64,000 nt of DNA from Rhodovastum sp963804495. GTDB lineage: Bacteria > Pseudomonadota > Alphaproteobacteria > Acetobacterales > Acetobacteraceae. Made by a program: the position numbers and the translations under genes. The first letter of the stretch is position 1, and every line of letters starts with the position of its first letter. The stretch lies in the NCBI GenBank assembly GCA_963804495.1, contig CAWDQN010000012.1:263060-327059 (forward strand), written 5' to 3'. Shown here piece by piece: positions 25,377 through 34,597 of the stretch. The notes beneath the pieces are model-generated. The model saw only the letters and a program-made list of their open reading frames with translations. It ran no database searches and was not told where the DNA came from.

Positions 25377-26058
25377 GGATGAAAAGCTTGTCGCCTGGGC
25401 GCGCGCGGTCAAGTCGCGACAGCGGCGCAATGGTGCGGTCGCTGCCCTGCCCGTGCTGTGGCTGTTCACCGACGCCCGGCGGCTGGCGGACCCGCTGCCG
25501 GCGGCGGCGCGCCTGCCGCGGCGCCTGGCCGGGGTGGTGCTGCGGCATGACGGCGCGCCCGGACGGGCGGCGCTGGGGCGGGACCTGGCGGCGCTGTGCC
25601 GGGAGCGCGGGCTGGCGCTGTCGGTGGCCGGGGACTGGCGGCTGGCGGCGGCGCTGGGCGCCGGGCTGCACCTGCGCGGCGGCCGGCGGCCGGCAGGCGC
25701 CCCGCGCAACCTGCGCGCCCTGACCAGCTCGGCGCATGGGGTGGCGGAGCTGCGGCGGGGGCGGCGGCAAGGGGCGCTGGCGTTCCTGTCGCCGGCGTTC
25801 GCCTCGGCGAGCCATCCCGGGGCGGCGGGGCTGGGACCGTGCCGCTGGGGGCTGGCGGCGCGGCGCGGCGGCGGCGGGGCGGCGGCGCTGGGCGGGATCG
25901 ACGCGCGCTCGGTGCGGCGGCTGCCGTGCTGCGCCGGCGCGGGGGCGATCGGGGCGCTGGTTCAGAGAGGAGGAGATAGGGAAGACAACGCCTCACGCTT
26001 GGACAGGATGTGTCCTTCCGAGCACAGTGTTTCGGAAATGCCATGGCCGACCTGCTGA
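25375..26058 (+). CDS. Thiamine-phosphate-synthase-like (TenI/ThiE fold) protein
   Basis: 227 residues, very rich in arginine, alanine and glycine. The TIM-barrel pattern of ThiE/TenI is visible in LWLFTDARRLADPL, VVLRHDGAPG, LHLRG, TSSAHGVAEL and LAFLSPAFASASHPG. The glycine-rich phosphate loop GGIDARSV follows. The pyrophosphate-binding residues are not clearly complete, so it may be TenI-like or have lost activity. The last 30 or so residues look unconserved. It starts back-to-back with yggS. Confidence 0.68.
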   Translation: MDEKLVAWARAVKSRQRRNGAVAALPVLWLFTDARRLADPLPAAARLPRRLAGVVLRHDGAPGRAALGRDLAALCRERGLALSVAGDWRLAAALGAGLHLRGGRRPAGAPRNLRALTSSAHGVAELRRGRRQGALAFLSPAFASASHPGAAGLGPCRWGLAARRGGGGAAALGGIDARSVRRLPCCAGAGAIGALVQRGGDREDNASRLDRMCPSEHSVSEMPWPTC

Positions 26059-26200
26059 GCTTGTTGCGAAGCCATGCGGGTGTCGTCAATACTCGGTCAG
26101 GTCCGGCTGCCCCTCCCGTTGCGGGATCCTTCGGATTTCGTGGGAAACGGGGCGGGGCCGCCAATACCGCCGGCGCGCCGGCGTCATGAGGAGGTTAAAC

Positions 26201-27685
26201 ATGCGCAAGCTCCTGCTGGCCGGTGCGGCCATGCTGAGCGGTACAGTGGGTCTGGCATCCGTCGCCAGCGCCCAGCTGATGATGACGACAAACACGGGTC
26301 AGCCGGGCGTCGCGTCGGCGCCGATGGCGATCAACGGCAACTACGGTTCCGCGAGCACGGATATCCCGAGCTTTGGTCCGCCGCTGTCGCCTGGAACCTA
26401 CACGGTGCGGCTGGGCGGGCGGCTGGTGTCCTATATCGGCGTCGGTGCCGACAGCGGCCAGAGCCCCGGCTATCTCAACGTGACCCATACCAGCGCCGGG
26501 ACCGCGCCGAACACCAAGCTCACCAACTACGGCATCGGCGAATACGCGCGCCTCTATCCGTCCGTCGACGGCATGGCGGCGAACGGGCTGAAATACGGCG
26601 CCTTCCTGGAAATCCGCGCGGATACCAATTCGGCGCCGGGCGGCGGCGTGAACGGCTCGATCAGCAGCACCAGCGCGACCCGCGGCGAGATGTCCTACCG
26701 GCGCGAGACGGTGTATCTCGGCACCGACCAGGCCGGCTTTGTCCGCATCGGTTCGACCGACCAGCCGAGCTCGCTGTTCGCCACCGGCACCTTCGAAAAC
26801 TTCGACGACGGCGGCTGGAACTCGAACATCTACGAGGTCTTCCCGGCGACCAGCGGCGCGGCGCCGTCCTACCCGGGCCCGGATGTCAGCGCGCTGTACA
26901 CCCCCAACAAGATCGTGTATCTGTCGCCGAAGTTCGCCAACCTGGTCGATTTCGGCGTGTCGTTCGCGCCCGACACCGGCAACACGAGCCCCGGCGTCGG
27001 CAGCTGCTCCTACGCCAACACCGCCGCCGGCGGCACGGGTTGCGACCTGACCTCGTCGACCAGCGTCGCGGCCGAAACCAAGCGGCTGCGCAACATGCTT
27101 GACGCGGTGGTGCGGTTCCGCACGGCGAGCGGGCCGATCGGCATCGCCACGACCTTCGGCGGGATGTATGCGGGCCACGTTGCCTACGACGGCACCGAGG
27201 GCCCGGCGGAAGTTGCGCAGTATAACAACTTCGCCGTGTTCGACTGGGGCGGCCAGCTCACCTATGGCGGCTTCGCGATCGGTGGCCACGTGGACTACGG
27301 CCAGTTCAACAACGGCTGGGCGCCGCAGCCGGATGGTGCGCGCGACGGGTTCGCCTGGATCGCCGGCACGTCCTATCAGTTCGGCCCGGCGATCGTCGGC
27401 GTGCAGTATTTCCAGAGCCAGACCGCCGGCTCGTCCAACTCGACCAACGCGACCGGGTCCACCGGTGTGGGCCGGACGTTCAACCAGTCCGGCCTGGACG
27501 TGGGCGGCACGCTCACTCTGGCGCCGGGTCTGTACGCTTACCTGAGCTACCTGTACGGCAACAAGCATCAGTCCGGCGTGGACCTGCTGACCGGCACCGC
27601 CGGCACCACCGCCACCGGGCCGGTTGTGTCGCACAACTACACCCAGGCGAACGTTCTGTACACCGGCATCCGGGTGTCCTGGTAA
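26201..27685 (+). CDS. Outer-membrane porin
   Basis: 494 residues with a clear signal peptide (residues 1-24, ending VASA). A glycine-, aromatic- and asparagine-rich beta-barrel follows, ending VLYTGIRVSW; the terminal aromatic residue fits outer-membrane assembly. Segments such as TVRLGGRLVSYIGVGADS and RRETVYLGTDQAGFVRIG are typical of alphaproteobacterial general porins. GAGGAGG at 26188-26194 is a strong ribosome site, and a good terminator follows. Both suit a highly expressed protein. The frame is open upstream to 25736 but not coding there. Confidence 0.9.
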   Translation: MRKLLLAGAAMLSGTVGLASVASAQLMMTTNTGQPGVASAPMAINGNYGSASTDIPSFGPPLSPGTYTVRLGGRLVSYIGVGADSGQSPGYLNVTHTSAGTAPNTKLTNYGIGEYARLYPSVDGMAANGLKYGAFLEIRADTNSAPGGGVNGSISSTSATRGEMSYRRETVYLGTDQAGFVRIGSTDQPSSLFATGTFENFDDGGWNSNIYEVFPATSGAAPSYPGPDVSALYTPNKIVYLSPKFANLVDFGVSFAPDTGNTSPGVGSCSYANTAAGGTGCDLTSSTSVAAETKRLRNMLDAVVRFRTASGPIGIATTFGGMYAGHVAYDGTEGPAEVAQYNNFAVFDWGGQLTYGGFAIGGHVDYGQFNNGWAPQPDGARDGFAWIAGTSYQFGPAIVGVQYFQSQTAGSSNSTNATGSTGVGRTFNQSGLDVGGTLTLAPGLYAYLSYLYGNKHQSGVDLLTGTAGTTATGPVVSHNYTQANVLYTGIRVSW

Positions 27686-27731
27686 CTGCGGCTTCGACTT
27701 CGGCGTTTCCCGGGCCGCAAGGTCCGGGCGG

Positions 27732-27765
27732 GAGGGCGGTGGTTTCCACCGCCCTCTTTCTTTTT
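27732..27765 (+). terminator. Rho-independent terminator of the porin gene
   Basis: Perfect 11-base stem GAGGGCGGTGG/CCACCGCCCTC with loop TTT, followed by TTTCTTTTT, 47 bases after the porin stop. It is the strongest terminator in the window. Confidence 0.93.
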
Positions 27766-27857
27766 GGGCGTCGCCGGCCGCTGATCGGCGCGGCTCTTGG
27801 CGCCATGGCGGCGGTCCTGTATTGGTCGCGCCGATTTCCCCGTCAGTCAGGCCGCGC

Positions 27858-28379
27858 ATGACCCCAGTTCTGAAAATCCTTCCCTTGCTCCTCGTGCTTG
27901 CCGTGACGGCGGCGGGGTGCAAGACGGCCGCGGTGGCCGATGACGAATACAACGACCCCCGCTACAGAGGCCCGGAAGGGGCGACGGTCGGCAAGGGGAT
28001 GGTGATTCTCGGCAACGCCAAGTCGAAGCCGGAAGAGGGCGGCGGCGGGCCGGGGCTGGGGGTCAACGCCTATTTGTGGCGCGCCGCGCTGGACACGCTG
28101 TCGTTCATGCCGCTGGCCTCGGCGGACCCGTTCGGCGGGGTGATCATCACCGACTGGTATCAGCCGCCGGCGGCCCCGGGCGAGCGGTTCAAGGCGACCG
28201 CCTATATCCTGGGCCGCCAGTTGCGCACCGACGGGCTGCGGGTGAGCGTGTTCCGGCAGGTGGAACAGGGCGGCCAATGGGTGGACGCGCCGGTGAACGC
28301 ACTGACCACCAGCGAAATCGAGAACAAAGTGCTGGCCCGGGCGCGGGAACTGCGCTCGCAGGCGACCGCCTCGAACTGA
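27858..28379 (+). CDS. DUF3576 lipoprotein
   Basis: 173 residues with a lipoprotein signal peptide and lipobox (LAVTAAGC). The body contains VNAYLWRAALDTLSFMPLASADPFGGVIITDWY, matching DUF3576, a family found next to leuS and lptE in alphaproteobacteria. The genomic place fits an outer-membrane biogenesis role, but no function is known. A large palindromic repeat follows before leuS. Confidence 0.88.
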   Translation: MTPVLKILPLLLVLAVTAAGCKTAAVADDEYNDPRYRGPEGATVGKGMVILGNAKSKPEEGGGGPGLGVNAYLWRAALDTLSFMPLASADPFGGVIITDWYQPPAAPGERFKATAYILGRQLRTDGLRVSVFRQVEQGGQWVDAPVNALTTSEIENKVLARARELRSQATASN

Positions 28380-28380
28380 G

Positions 28381-28590
28381 GTCAGGAAGGCCAGGGGCTC
28401 TGCCCCTGGACCCCGCCAAGGGCCGAGAGGCCCTTGGAACCCATTACTTTTGCTAAACGAGGGAGGTGAGGAGGTGAGCCGGTTCACCTCCTCGCCCCCC
28501 TCGTTTAGCAACTGTCTTAAGGTGCGGGGTCCAGGGGCCTCCCGGCCCCTGGCGGGTCCAGGGCAGAGCCCTGGCCTTCCTTCCTTCAGC
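28381..28590. repeat. Composite REP-like element with a 60-bp central palindrome
   Basis: Two REP-like modules in inverted orientation (28384-28442 and about 28520-28585) flank a long hairpin. Bases 28450-28477 pair with 28484-28511 (28 positions, two mismatches) around a six-base loop GCCGGT. The stem begins TTGCTAAACGAGGG and ends CTCGTTTAGCAA. Total span is about 210 bp between the DUF3576 gene and leuS. It has no open frame of its own, so it would be a non-autonomous element. Confidence 0.8.
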
Positions 28591-28627
28591 CCGATACAGT
28601 CCCCACGCCAAACCGACAGATTGTTTG

Positions 28628-31258
28628 ATGAGCACTGCAGCCGTTACCTCTGGCGCCGAGGCGCCGCGTTATGATTTCGCTCGTGCCGAGCCAGCCTGGC
28701 AGGACCAGTGGGAGCGGCGGGGCTGCTTCCATGTCGAGGATGTGCCGTCGGACGGACGGCCGAAATACTATGTGCTGGAGATGTTCCCGTATCCGAGCGG
28801 GAAGATCCACATGGGGCATGTGCGCAACTATACGTTGGGCGACGTGGTGGCGCGCTACAAGCGGGCGCGCGGCTATGCCGTGTTGCATCCGATGGGGTGG
28901 GACGCGTTCGGCCTGCCCGCCGAGAACGCGGCGCGCGAGCGCAACACCCATCCGGCGCAATGGACCTGGGACAACATCGCCGCCATGCGGGCGGAGCTGA
29001 AGCGCATGGGGCTGTCGCTGGACTGGGCGCGCGAGTTCGCCACCTGCGATCCGGCCTATTATGGCCACCAGCAGAAGCTGTTTCTGGACATGCTGGCGGC
29101 GGGGCTGGTGGAGCGGCGGGAGAGCTGGGTGAACTGGGACCCGGTGGACGGCACGGTGCTGGCCAACGAGCAGGTGATCGACGGGCGCGGCTGGCGCTCG
29201 GGCGCGCTGGTCGAAAAGAAGCAGTTGTCGCAGTGGTTCCTGAAGATCACGGATTTCGCCCCCGAGCTGCTGGCGGCGCTGGACGGGCTGGACCGCTGGC
29301 CCGAGCGGGTGCGGGTGATGCAGGCGAACTGGATCGGCCGCAGCGAGGGCGCGCGGCTGCGGTTTGAGCTTGCGGCGCCGGTGCAGGATATCGCGGCGAT
29401 CGAGGTCTACACGACACGCCCGGACACGCTGTTCGGCATGTCGTTTCTCGCCGTGGCACCGGAGCATCCGCTGGCCGCCGCGGTCGCCGCGCGCGATGCG
29501 GAGGCCGCCGCTTTTGTCGCCGAGTGTCGCCGCATGGGCACCAGCGAGGCGGTGATCGAGGCGACCGAGAAAAAGGGTTACGACACCGGGGTGCGGGTGC
29601 GCCACCCGTTTCTGGCGGACGCGACCTATCCGGTGTGGATCGCCAATTTCGTGCTGATGGAATACGGCACCGGGGCGATTTTCGGCTGCCCCGGGCACGA
29701 CCAGCGCGACCTTGATTTCGCCCGCAAATACGGGTTGTCGGTGGTGCCGGTGGTGCTGCCGCCGGGCGAGGATGCGGAGGCTTTCGCCATTGCCGGCAAA
29801 GCCTATGACGGCGATGGCGTGATGATCCACTCCGGCTTCCTGGACGGGTTGGCCGCGCCCGCGGCGGCGAAGACGGCGGCGATTGCCGAGCTCGAGCGTC
29901 TGGGCGTGGGCGAGGGGGTGGTGAACTGGCGGCTGCGCGATTGGGGGGTGAGCCGGCAGCGCTATTGGGGATGCCCGATTCCGGTGGTCCATTGCGACAG
30001 CTGTGGCGTGGTGGCGGTGCCGCAAGCCGAGCTGCCGGTGGTGCTGCCGGCGGACGTGTCGTTCGGCCGGCCGGGCAATCCGCTGGATCACCATCCGACC
30101 TGGAAGCATGTTTCCTGCCCTTCGTGCGGCCGGGCGGCCCGGCGGGAGACGGACACGTTCGACACCTTCGTCGACAGTTCCTGGTATTTTGCCCGGTATT
30201 GCAGCCCACACGCGGCCGAGCCGGTGACTCGGGCGGCGGTGGATCACTGGATGCCGGTGGACCAGTATATCGGCGGCATCGAGCACGCGATCCTTCACCT
30301 GTTGTACTCGCGGTTTTTTACCAGGGCGATGCGGGTGACCGGACATGTCTCGATCGCGGAGCCGTTCGCCGGGCTGTTCACCCAGGGGATGGTGACGCAC
30401 GAAAGCTATAAGAGCGCGGACGGACGCTGGCTTTATCCCGAGGAGGTCGAGACGCGGGCGGACGGGACGGCGGTGCAGCGCGGGACCGGCGAGAGCGTGA
30501 CGGTCGGGCGGGTCGAGGCGATGTCGAAGTCCCGGCGGAACACGGTGGACCCGGGGGCGATCATCGATCGCTACGGCGCGGATACGGCGCGCTGGTTCAT
30601 CCTGTCGGACAATCCGCCGGACCGGGACATGGAGTGGACGGAAGCGGGGGTGCTCGGCGCCTACCGGTTCACCCAGCGGCTGTTCCGGCTGGCGGAGACG
30701 GTCGCGGCGTTGCCGGCGGCGGATGGAGTTCCCGATTTGTTCTGCGCGGCGTCCCGCACGCTGCGGCGGGCGACGCACCGGGCGGGCATTGCGGTGACCG
30801 AGGCGCTCGAGGGTTTCGCGTTCAACGTGGCGGTGGCGCGGATCTATGAACTGGCCAACGCGATCGGCGATGCCGAGAAGGCGCCGGATAGCGACGGTCT
30901 GCGCTGGGCGCGGCGGGAGGCGGTGGAAATGGCGGCGCGGCTGGTGGCGCCGATGATGCCGCATCTGGCCGAGGAAATCCTGTCGCGGGTGCGGCCGGGC
31001 GGGGCACTGGTGGCCGATCTGGCGTGGCCGGAGGCGGATGCGTCGCTGGCGGCGGCGGAGACGGTGACGATCGCGGTGCAGGTGATGGGCAAGCTGCGCG
31101 GGACGGTGGAGGTGGCGCCGGGGGCTGCGGAAGCCGAGGTGCTCGCGGCGGCGGAAGCCGACCCCAATGTGGTCCGGGCGCTCGAGGGCAAGCAGGTGAA
31201 AAAGCGCATCTATGTGCCGAACCGTATCGTCAACTTCGTGGTTGCCGGAGCGGCGTGA
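28628..31258 (+). CDS. leuS: Leucyl-tRNA synthetase
   Basis: 876 residues. The class I HIGH motif is in PYPSGKIHMGHVRNYT, the editing domain has TTRPDTLFGMSFLAVAPEHP, and the KMSKS motif is MSKSRRNTVDP near residue 630. The zinc-like cysteines CDSCG and CPSCG and the C-terminal domain ending KKRIYVPNRIVNFVV are present. The first of two possible initiators (TTG at 28625, ATG at 28628) is not needed. The stop overlaps lptE (TGATG). Confidence 0.97.
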   Translation: MSTAAVTSGAEAPRYDFARAEPAWQDQWERRGCFHVEDVPSDGRPKYYVLEMFPYPSGKIHMGHVRNYTLGDVVARYKRARGYAVLHPMGWDAFGLPAENAARERNTHPAQWTWDNIAAMRAELKRMGLSLDWAREFATCDPAYYGHQQKLFLDMLAAGLVERRESWVNWDPVDGTVLANEQVIDGRGWRSGALVEKKQLSQWFLKITDFAPELLAALDGLDRWPERVRVMQANWIGRSEGARLRFELAAPVQDIAAIEVYTTRPDTLFGMSFLAVAPEHPLAAAVAARDAEAAAFVAECRRMGTSEAVIEATEKKGYDTGVRVRHPFLADATYPVWIANFVLMEYGTGAIFGCPGHDQRDLDFARKYGLSVVPVVLPPGEDAEAFAIAGKAYDGDGVMIHSGFLDGLAAPAAAKTAAIAELERLGVGEGVVNWRLRDWGVSRQRYWGCPIPVVHCDSCGVVAVPQAELPVVLPADVSFGRPGNPLDHHPTWKHVSCPSCGRAARRETDTFDTFVDSSWYFARYCSPHAAEPVTRAAVDHWMPVDQYIGGIEHAILHLLYSRFFTRAMRVTGHVSIAEPFAGLFTQGMVTHESYKSADGRWLYPEEVETRADGTAVQRGTGESVTVGRVEAMSKSRRNTVDPGAIIDRYGADTARWFILSDNPPDRDMEWTEAGVLGAYRFTQRLFRLAETVAALPAADGVPDLFCAASRTLRRATHRAGIAVTEALEGFAFNVAVARIYELANAIGDAEKAPDSDGLRWARREAVEMAARLVAPMMPHLAEEILSRVRPGGALVADLAWPEADASLAAAETVTIAVQVMGKLRGTVEVAPGAAEAEVLAAAEADPNVVRALEGKQVKKRIYVPNRIVNFVVAGAA

Positions 31259-31773
31259 TGGTGTCGCGGCGCACCCTGCTTGGATGGCCGGCGCTGCTGG
31301 CCTTGCCGGGGTGCGGGTTCCATCCTCTGTATGCCAGCGGCGCGGCCGGGAGCGGACCGGCGCGGCAGGGTCTGGGTTTGATCGCGGTGGCGATCATGCC
31401 CGAACGTCCCGGTCAATTGCTGCGCCAGGCGTTGCAGGCGCGGTTCGACCATGGGGATGCACCGGCGGCGAAGCGGTTCGACCTGTCGGTGGCCTTTGCG
31501 TTCAGCCCCGAAGGACTGGCGGTCCAGCACGACACCACGGTGACGCGGATGCGCTTCATCGGGCTGGCGACGTGGTCGCTGGTGACCCGCGATGCGGCGC
31601 GCGGCACCGTTACCAGCGGGCGGGCGCGGGCGGTCGATGGGTTGAACACGTTCGACCAGCAGTATTTTGCCCAGGACCTCGAGACCGAGACGATACTGCG
31701 CCGCGTGACCGAAGAGGTGGCGAATCAGATCACGGTGCAGCTGGCGACGTATTTCGACCAGCACCCGGTTTAA
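31258..31773 (+). CDS. lptE: LPS-assembly lipoprotein LptE
   Basis: 171 residues with lipobox ALPGC at the end of a short signal peptide, then GFHPLYASG, the typical LptE start of the mature chain. The family forms the outer-membrane plug of LptD for lipopolysaccharide insertion. It starts in a TGATG overlap with leuS and precedes holA, the usual alphaproteobacterial order. Confidence 0.9.
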   Translation: MVSRRTLLGWPALLALPGCGFHPLYASGAAGSGPARQGLGLIAVAIMPERPGQLLRQALQARFDHGDAPAAKRFDLSVAFAFSPEGLAVQHDTTVTRMRFIGLATWSLVTRDAARGTVTSGRARAVDGLNTFDQQYFAQDLETETILRRVTEEVANQITVQLATYFDQHPV

Positions 31774-31797
31774 GGCAGGGCCGGCGGCGGGCGGCGG

Positions 31798-32811
31798 ATG
31801 AAGCTGGAGCCACGCCGCACCGAGGCGTTCCTGCGCGATCCCGGCCGCACGCGGGCGGTGCTGCTGTATGGCGATGATGTGGGGCTGATCCGCGACCGGG
31901 CCGGGCGACTGGTGCGGACGGTTGCCGGCTCGGCGGATGATCCGTTCCGGGTGGTGGACCTCGAGCGCGACGGGGCGGGCGCGATTCCGGCAGAGATGGC
32001 GGCGCTGTCGCTGACCGGCGGGCGGCGGGTGGTACGGGTGCGCGATGTCGGCGATGCGGCGACCGCGGCTGTGCAGTCGGCGCTGGCCGGGCCGGGGCAG
32101 GCGCTGCTGGTGCTGGAGGCGCCAGGGCTGCCGACGAAGGCGAAGCTGCGCGCCCTGATCGACAAACTGGCCGACGCCGTTTCCATCGGCTGCTATCCGG
32201 CCGAGGGACGGGCGCTGGAGCAGACCATTCGCGGCGTGCTGGGCGCGATGCAGGTCGGGGTGGACGAGGATGCGCTGGTGTGGTTGACCGGGCAACTCGG
32301 CGCGGACCAGGCGGTGACGGTCAGCGAGGTTGAGAAACTGGCGCTGTTTGTCGGCCCCGGCGGCCGGGCGGACATGGCGGCGGCGCGGGAATGCGTGGGC
32401 GATCTGGCGGGGCTGTCACTGGAGGATGCGCTGTTCGCCGCGACCTCGGGCGAGGTGGCGGCGGCTGACCGGGCGCTGGAGCTTGCGCTGGCTGAGGGGG
32501 CGGCGGCGGTGCAGGTGGCGAGGGCGGGGCTTGGCCATGTGCAGCGTTTGCAGCGGGCGCGGGCGGCGATGGCGGACGGGATGTCGGCAGGCGATGCGAC
32601 GCGGGCGGTGCGACCGCCGTTGTTCTTTCGCCGGCAGCCGGCGTTCACGCAGGCCCTGAATTTATGGGCGATGCCGGCGCTGGAGTGGGCCGCGCAGCGT
32701 TTCTGGGACGCGGAGCGTGGCTGCAAGCGGACGGGCGCGCCCGACCTGACGATCGCCAGGAATGCGCTGGCGGGCGTGGCCCAGCGAGCCGCCGCCGCAA
32801 GAAGGCGGTAA
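31798..32811 (+). CDS. holA: DNA polymerase III subunit delta
   Basis: Clamp-loader subunit that opens the sliding clamp. 337 residues with the N-terminal AAA-like fold (AVLLYGDDVGLIRDRAG) and the helical C-terminal collar (WAAQRFWDAERGCKRTGAPD). There is no P-loop, as expected for delta. It follows lptE by 24 bases. A REP-like element separates it from the convergent parB. Confidence 0.93.
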   Translation: MKLEPRRTEAFLRDPGRTRAVLLYGDDVGLIRDRAGRLVRTVAGSADDPFRVVDLERDGAGAIPAEMAALSLTGGRRVVRVRDVGDAATAAVQSALAGPGQALLVLEAPGLPTKAKLRALIDKLADAVSIGCYPAEGRALEQTIRGVLGAMQVGVDEDALVWLTGQLGADQAVTVSEVEKLALFVGPGGRADMAAARECVGDLAGLSLEDALFAATSGEVAAADRALELALAEGAAAVQVARAGLGHVQRLQRARAAMADGMSAGDATRAVRPPLFFRRQPAFTQALNLWAMPALEWAAQRFWDAERGCKRTGAPDLTIARNALAGVAQRAAAARRR

Positions 32812-32812
32812 A

Positions 32813-32892
32813 AATGGGTTCCAAGGGGCTATGCCCCTTGGTGGGTCCAGGGCAAAGCCCTGGTGGGGTTCGGGGCAGCGCCCCGACGCGTT
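32813..32892. repeat. REP-like palindromic element between holA and parB
   Basis: Contains CCAAGGGGC-TAT-GCCCCTTGG, CCAGGGC-AAA-GCCCTGG and GGGGC-AGC-GCCCC hairpins in succession, in the space between convergent holA and parB. Confidence 0.75.
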
Positions 32893-32893
32893 G

Positions 32894-33757
32894 TCAGCCC
32901 CGATTGAGCAGACTGACGATCCCATCCAACTGATCAAGCGAGCGGTAATGGATGCGCACGCTGCCGGCCTTGCCGTCGAAGCTGATTTCGACCTTGAGCC
33001 CCAGCCGTCCTGACAGCTCGGTTTCCAGCGCGGCCGTTTCGGGATCTTTGCCTTTGATGGCGGGCCTGTTCCCGACCGGATCGGTGCGTTTGGCGGCCAG
33101 GGCTTCGGTCTGGCGGACGCTGAGGCCGCGGGCGATGACCGCCAGGGCGGCGGTTTTCGGGTCGGGATGGGCGAGCAGGGCGCGGGCGTGACCGGCGGTG
33201 AGGGCGCCTTTGCGGACTTCGATCTGCACGGTGGGGGGCAGGTTGAGCAGGCGGAGGGTGTTGGCGACGTGGCTGCGGGACTTGCCCACCGCTTCCCCGA
33301 GTTGATCCTGGGTCAGGCCGAACTCGTCGAGCAGGCGGCGGTAGCCCTGGGCTTCCTCGATGGCGTTCAGGTCCTGGCGCTGGAGGTTTTCAACCAGGGC
33401 GGCGGCCATGGCTTCGGCGTCTGTGAGGTCGCGCACCAAAGCGGGCACTTCGTGCAGCCCGGCGGCCTGGGCGGCGCGCCAGCGGCGTTCGCCGGCGATG
33501 ATCTGGAAGCGCTCCGGTGCCTCGGGGTCAGGGCGGGCGAGGAGGGGCTGGAGGATGCCGCGGGCGCGAATGGACTCGATGAGTTCGGTGAGGGAGTCGG
33601 CGTCGATCGGTCCGCGCGGCTGGAAGGGGCCGGGGGAGAGGAACTCCACCGGGATATGGCGCGAGCCGGCGGAATCTCCTGCGCCGGCGGGCGGCGGTTC
33701 GCCGAGCAGGGCGGCCAGGCCGCGGCCGAGGCGGGGGCCGATTTCCTTGCGGCTCAT
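32894..33757 (-). CDS. parB: Chromosome-partitioning protein ParB
   Basis: CTP-dependent DNA clamp that loads at parS. 287 residues: N-terminal RLGRGLAALLGE (ParA-stimulating segment), the ParB/Srx nuclease-like domain with GERRWRAAQAAGL, a helix-turn-helix region (LGEAVGKSRSHVANTLRLL) and the C-terminal dimerisation domain. Its start overlaps the parA stop (ATGA). Two parS sites lie 1.4 kb upstream in rsmG. Confidence 0.96.
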   Translation of the reverse strand: MSRKEIGPRLGRGLAALLGEPPPAGAGDSAGSRHIPVEFLSPGPFQPRGPIDADSLTELIESIRARGILQPLLARPDPEAPERFQIIAGERRWRAAQAAGLHEVPALVRDLTDAEAMAAALVENLQRQDLNAIEEAQGYRRLLDEFGLTQDQLGEAVGKSRSHVANTLRLLNLPPTVQIEVRKGALTAGHARALLAHPDPKTAALAVIARGLSVRQTEALAAKRTDPVGNRPAIKGKDPETAALETELSGRLGLKVEISFDGKAGSVRIHYRSLDQLDGIVSLLNRG

Positions 33758-34548
33758 GCGGCGCGCCCCGGCCGCTGGTCGCGGCGGAGCAGTTCGGCGG
33801 CCAGTTGCACGTAGGCCTGCGCGCCGGGGGAGCGCACGTCGTAGACGGTGACCGGTTTGCCGTGGCTGGGCGCTTCGGAGATGCGGATGTTGCGAGGGAT
33901 GACGGTTTCGTAGACCTGATCGCCGAAGAATCCGCGCGCATCGGCGGCCACCAGATCGGACAGGTTATTGCGCCGATCGAACATGGTCAGGACGATGCCC
34001 TGCAGGCGCAGGCCGGGGTTCAGGCCGCGGCGGACGATGTCGATGGTGCGCATGATCTGGCTGATGCCTTCGAGCGCGAAGAACTCGCATTGCAGCGGGA
34101 TAAGGACGGCGTCGGCCGCCACGAGGCCGTTCAGGGTGAGCAGGCCGAGGCTGGGCGGGCAGTCGATCAGGACGTAGTTGAACCTCGTGGTGGCGTCGCC
34201 GGTGCGCAGGGCGTCGCGGAGGCGGAATTCGCGGCGATCTTCGTTGACCAGTTCGATTTCGGCGCCGGCGAGGTCGGGTTCGGCGGGGATGATCGAGAGG
34301 TTCACAACGGAGGTGGCGCGGATTACGTCCCGGGCCGGGTTTTCTCCCATCAGCAGCGCGTAGGTGCCGTTGCCGCGCTCCTCGCGGCCGAGTCCGAGGC
34401 CGGTGGAAGCGTTGCCTTGCGGGTCGAGGTCGATCAGCAGGACGGATTGGCCGCTGGCGGTAAGGGTCGTGGCGAGGTTGATTGCGGTCGTGGTTTTGCC
34501 AACGCCGCCTTTTTGGTTGGCGATGACCAGGATGCGTCGGTCGCGCAC
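33754..34548 (-). CDS. parA: Chromosome-partitioning ATPase ParA (Soj)
   Basis: 264 residues starting at a GTG. Deviant Walker A KGGVGKTTT, Walker A' LLIDLDPQGNAS and Walker B VLIDCPPSLGLL are intact. It forms the ATP-dependent gradient that moves ParB-bound origins. It is located between rsmG and parB, the standard order near bacterial origins. Confidence 0.96.
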   Translation of the reverse strand: MRDRRILVIANQKGGVGKTTTAINLATTLTASGQSVLLIDLDPQGNASTGLGLGREERGNGTYALLMGENPARDVIRATSVVNLSIIPAEPDLAGAEIELVNEDRREFRLRDALRTGDATTRFNYVLIDCPPSLGLLTLNGLVAADAVLIPLQCEFFALEGISQIMRTIDIVRRGLNPGLRLQGIVLTMFDRRNNLSDLVAADARGFFGDQVYETVIPRNIRISEAPSHGKPVTVYDVRSPGAQAYVQLAAELLRRDQRPGRAA

Positions 34549-34597
34549 GGCCGCGGGGGGGACGACGGCAACCGGGGCAGGGACGGGGCGCAGCGCC

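Noticed and set aside
22839..25382. 847-codon plus-strand frame spanning kup and yggS
   Set aside because: It crosses two well-supported minus-strand genes and a REP-like element, and its product is low-complexity His/Gln/Arg-rich.
26195..27952. 585-codon minus-strand frame across the porin gene
   Set aside because: The plus strand has a signal peptide, ribosome site and terminator for a porin; the antisense product is arginine-rich noise.
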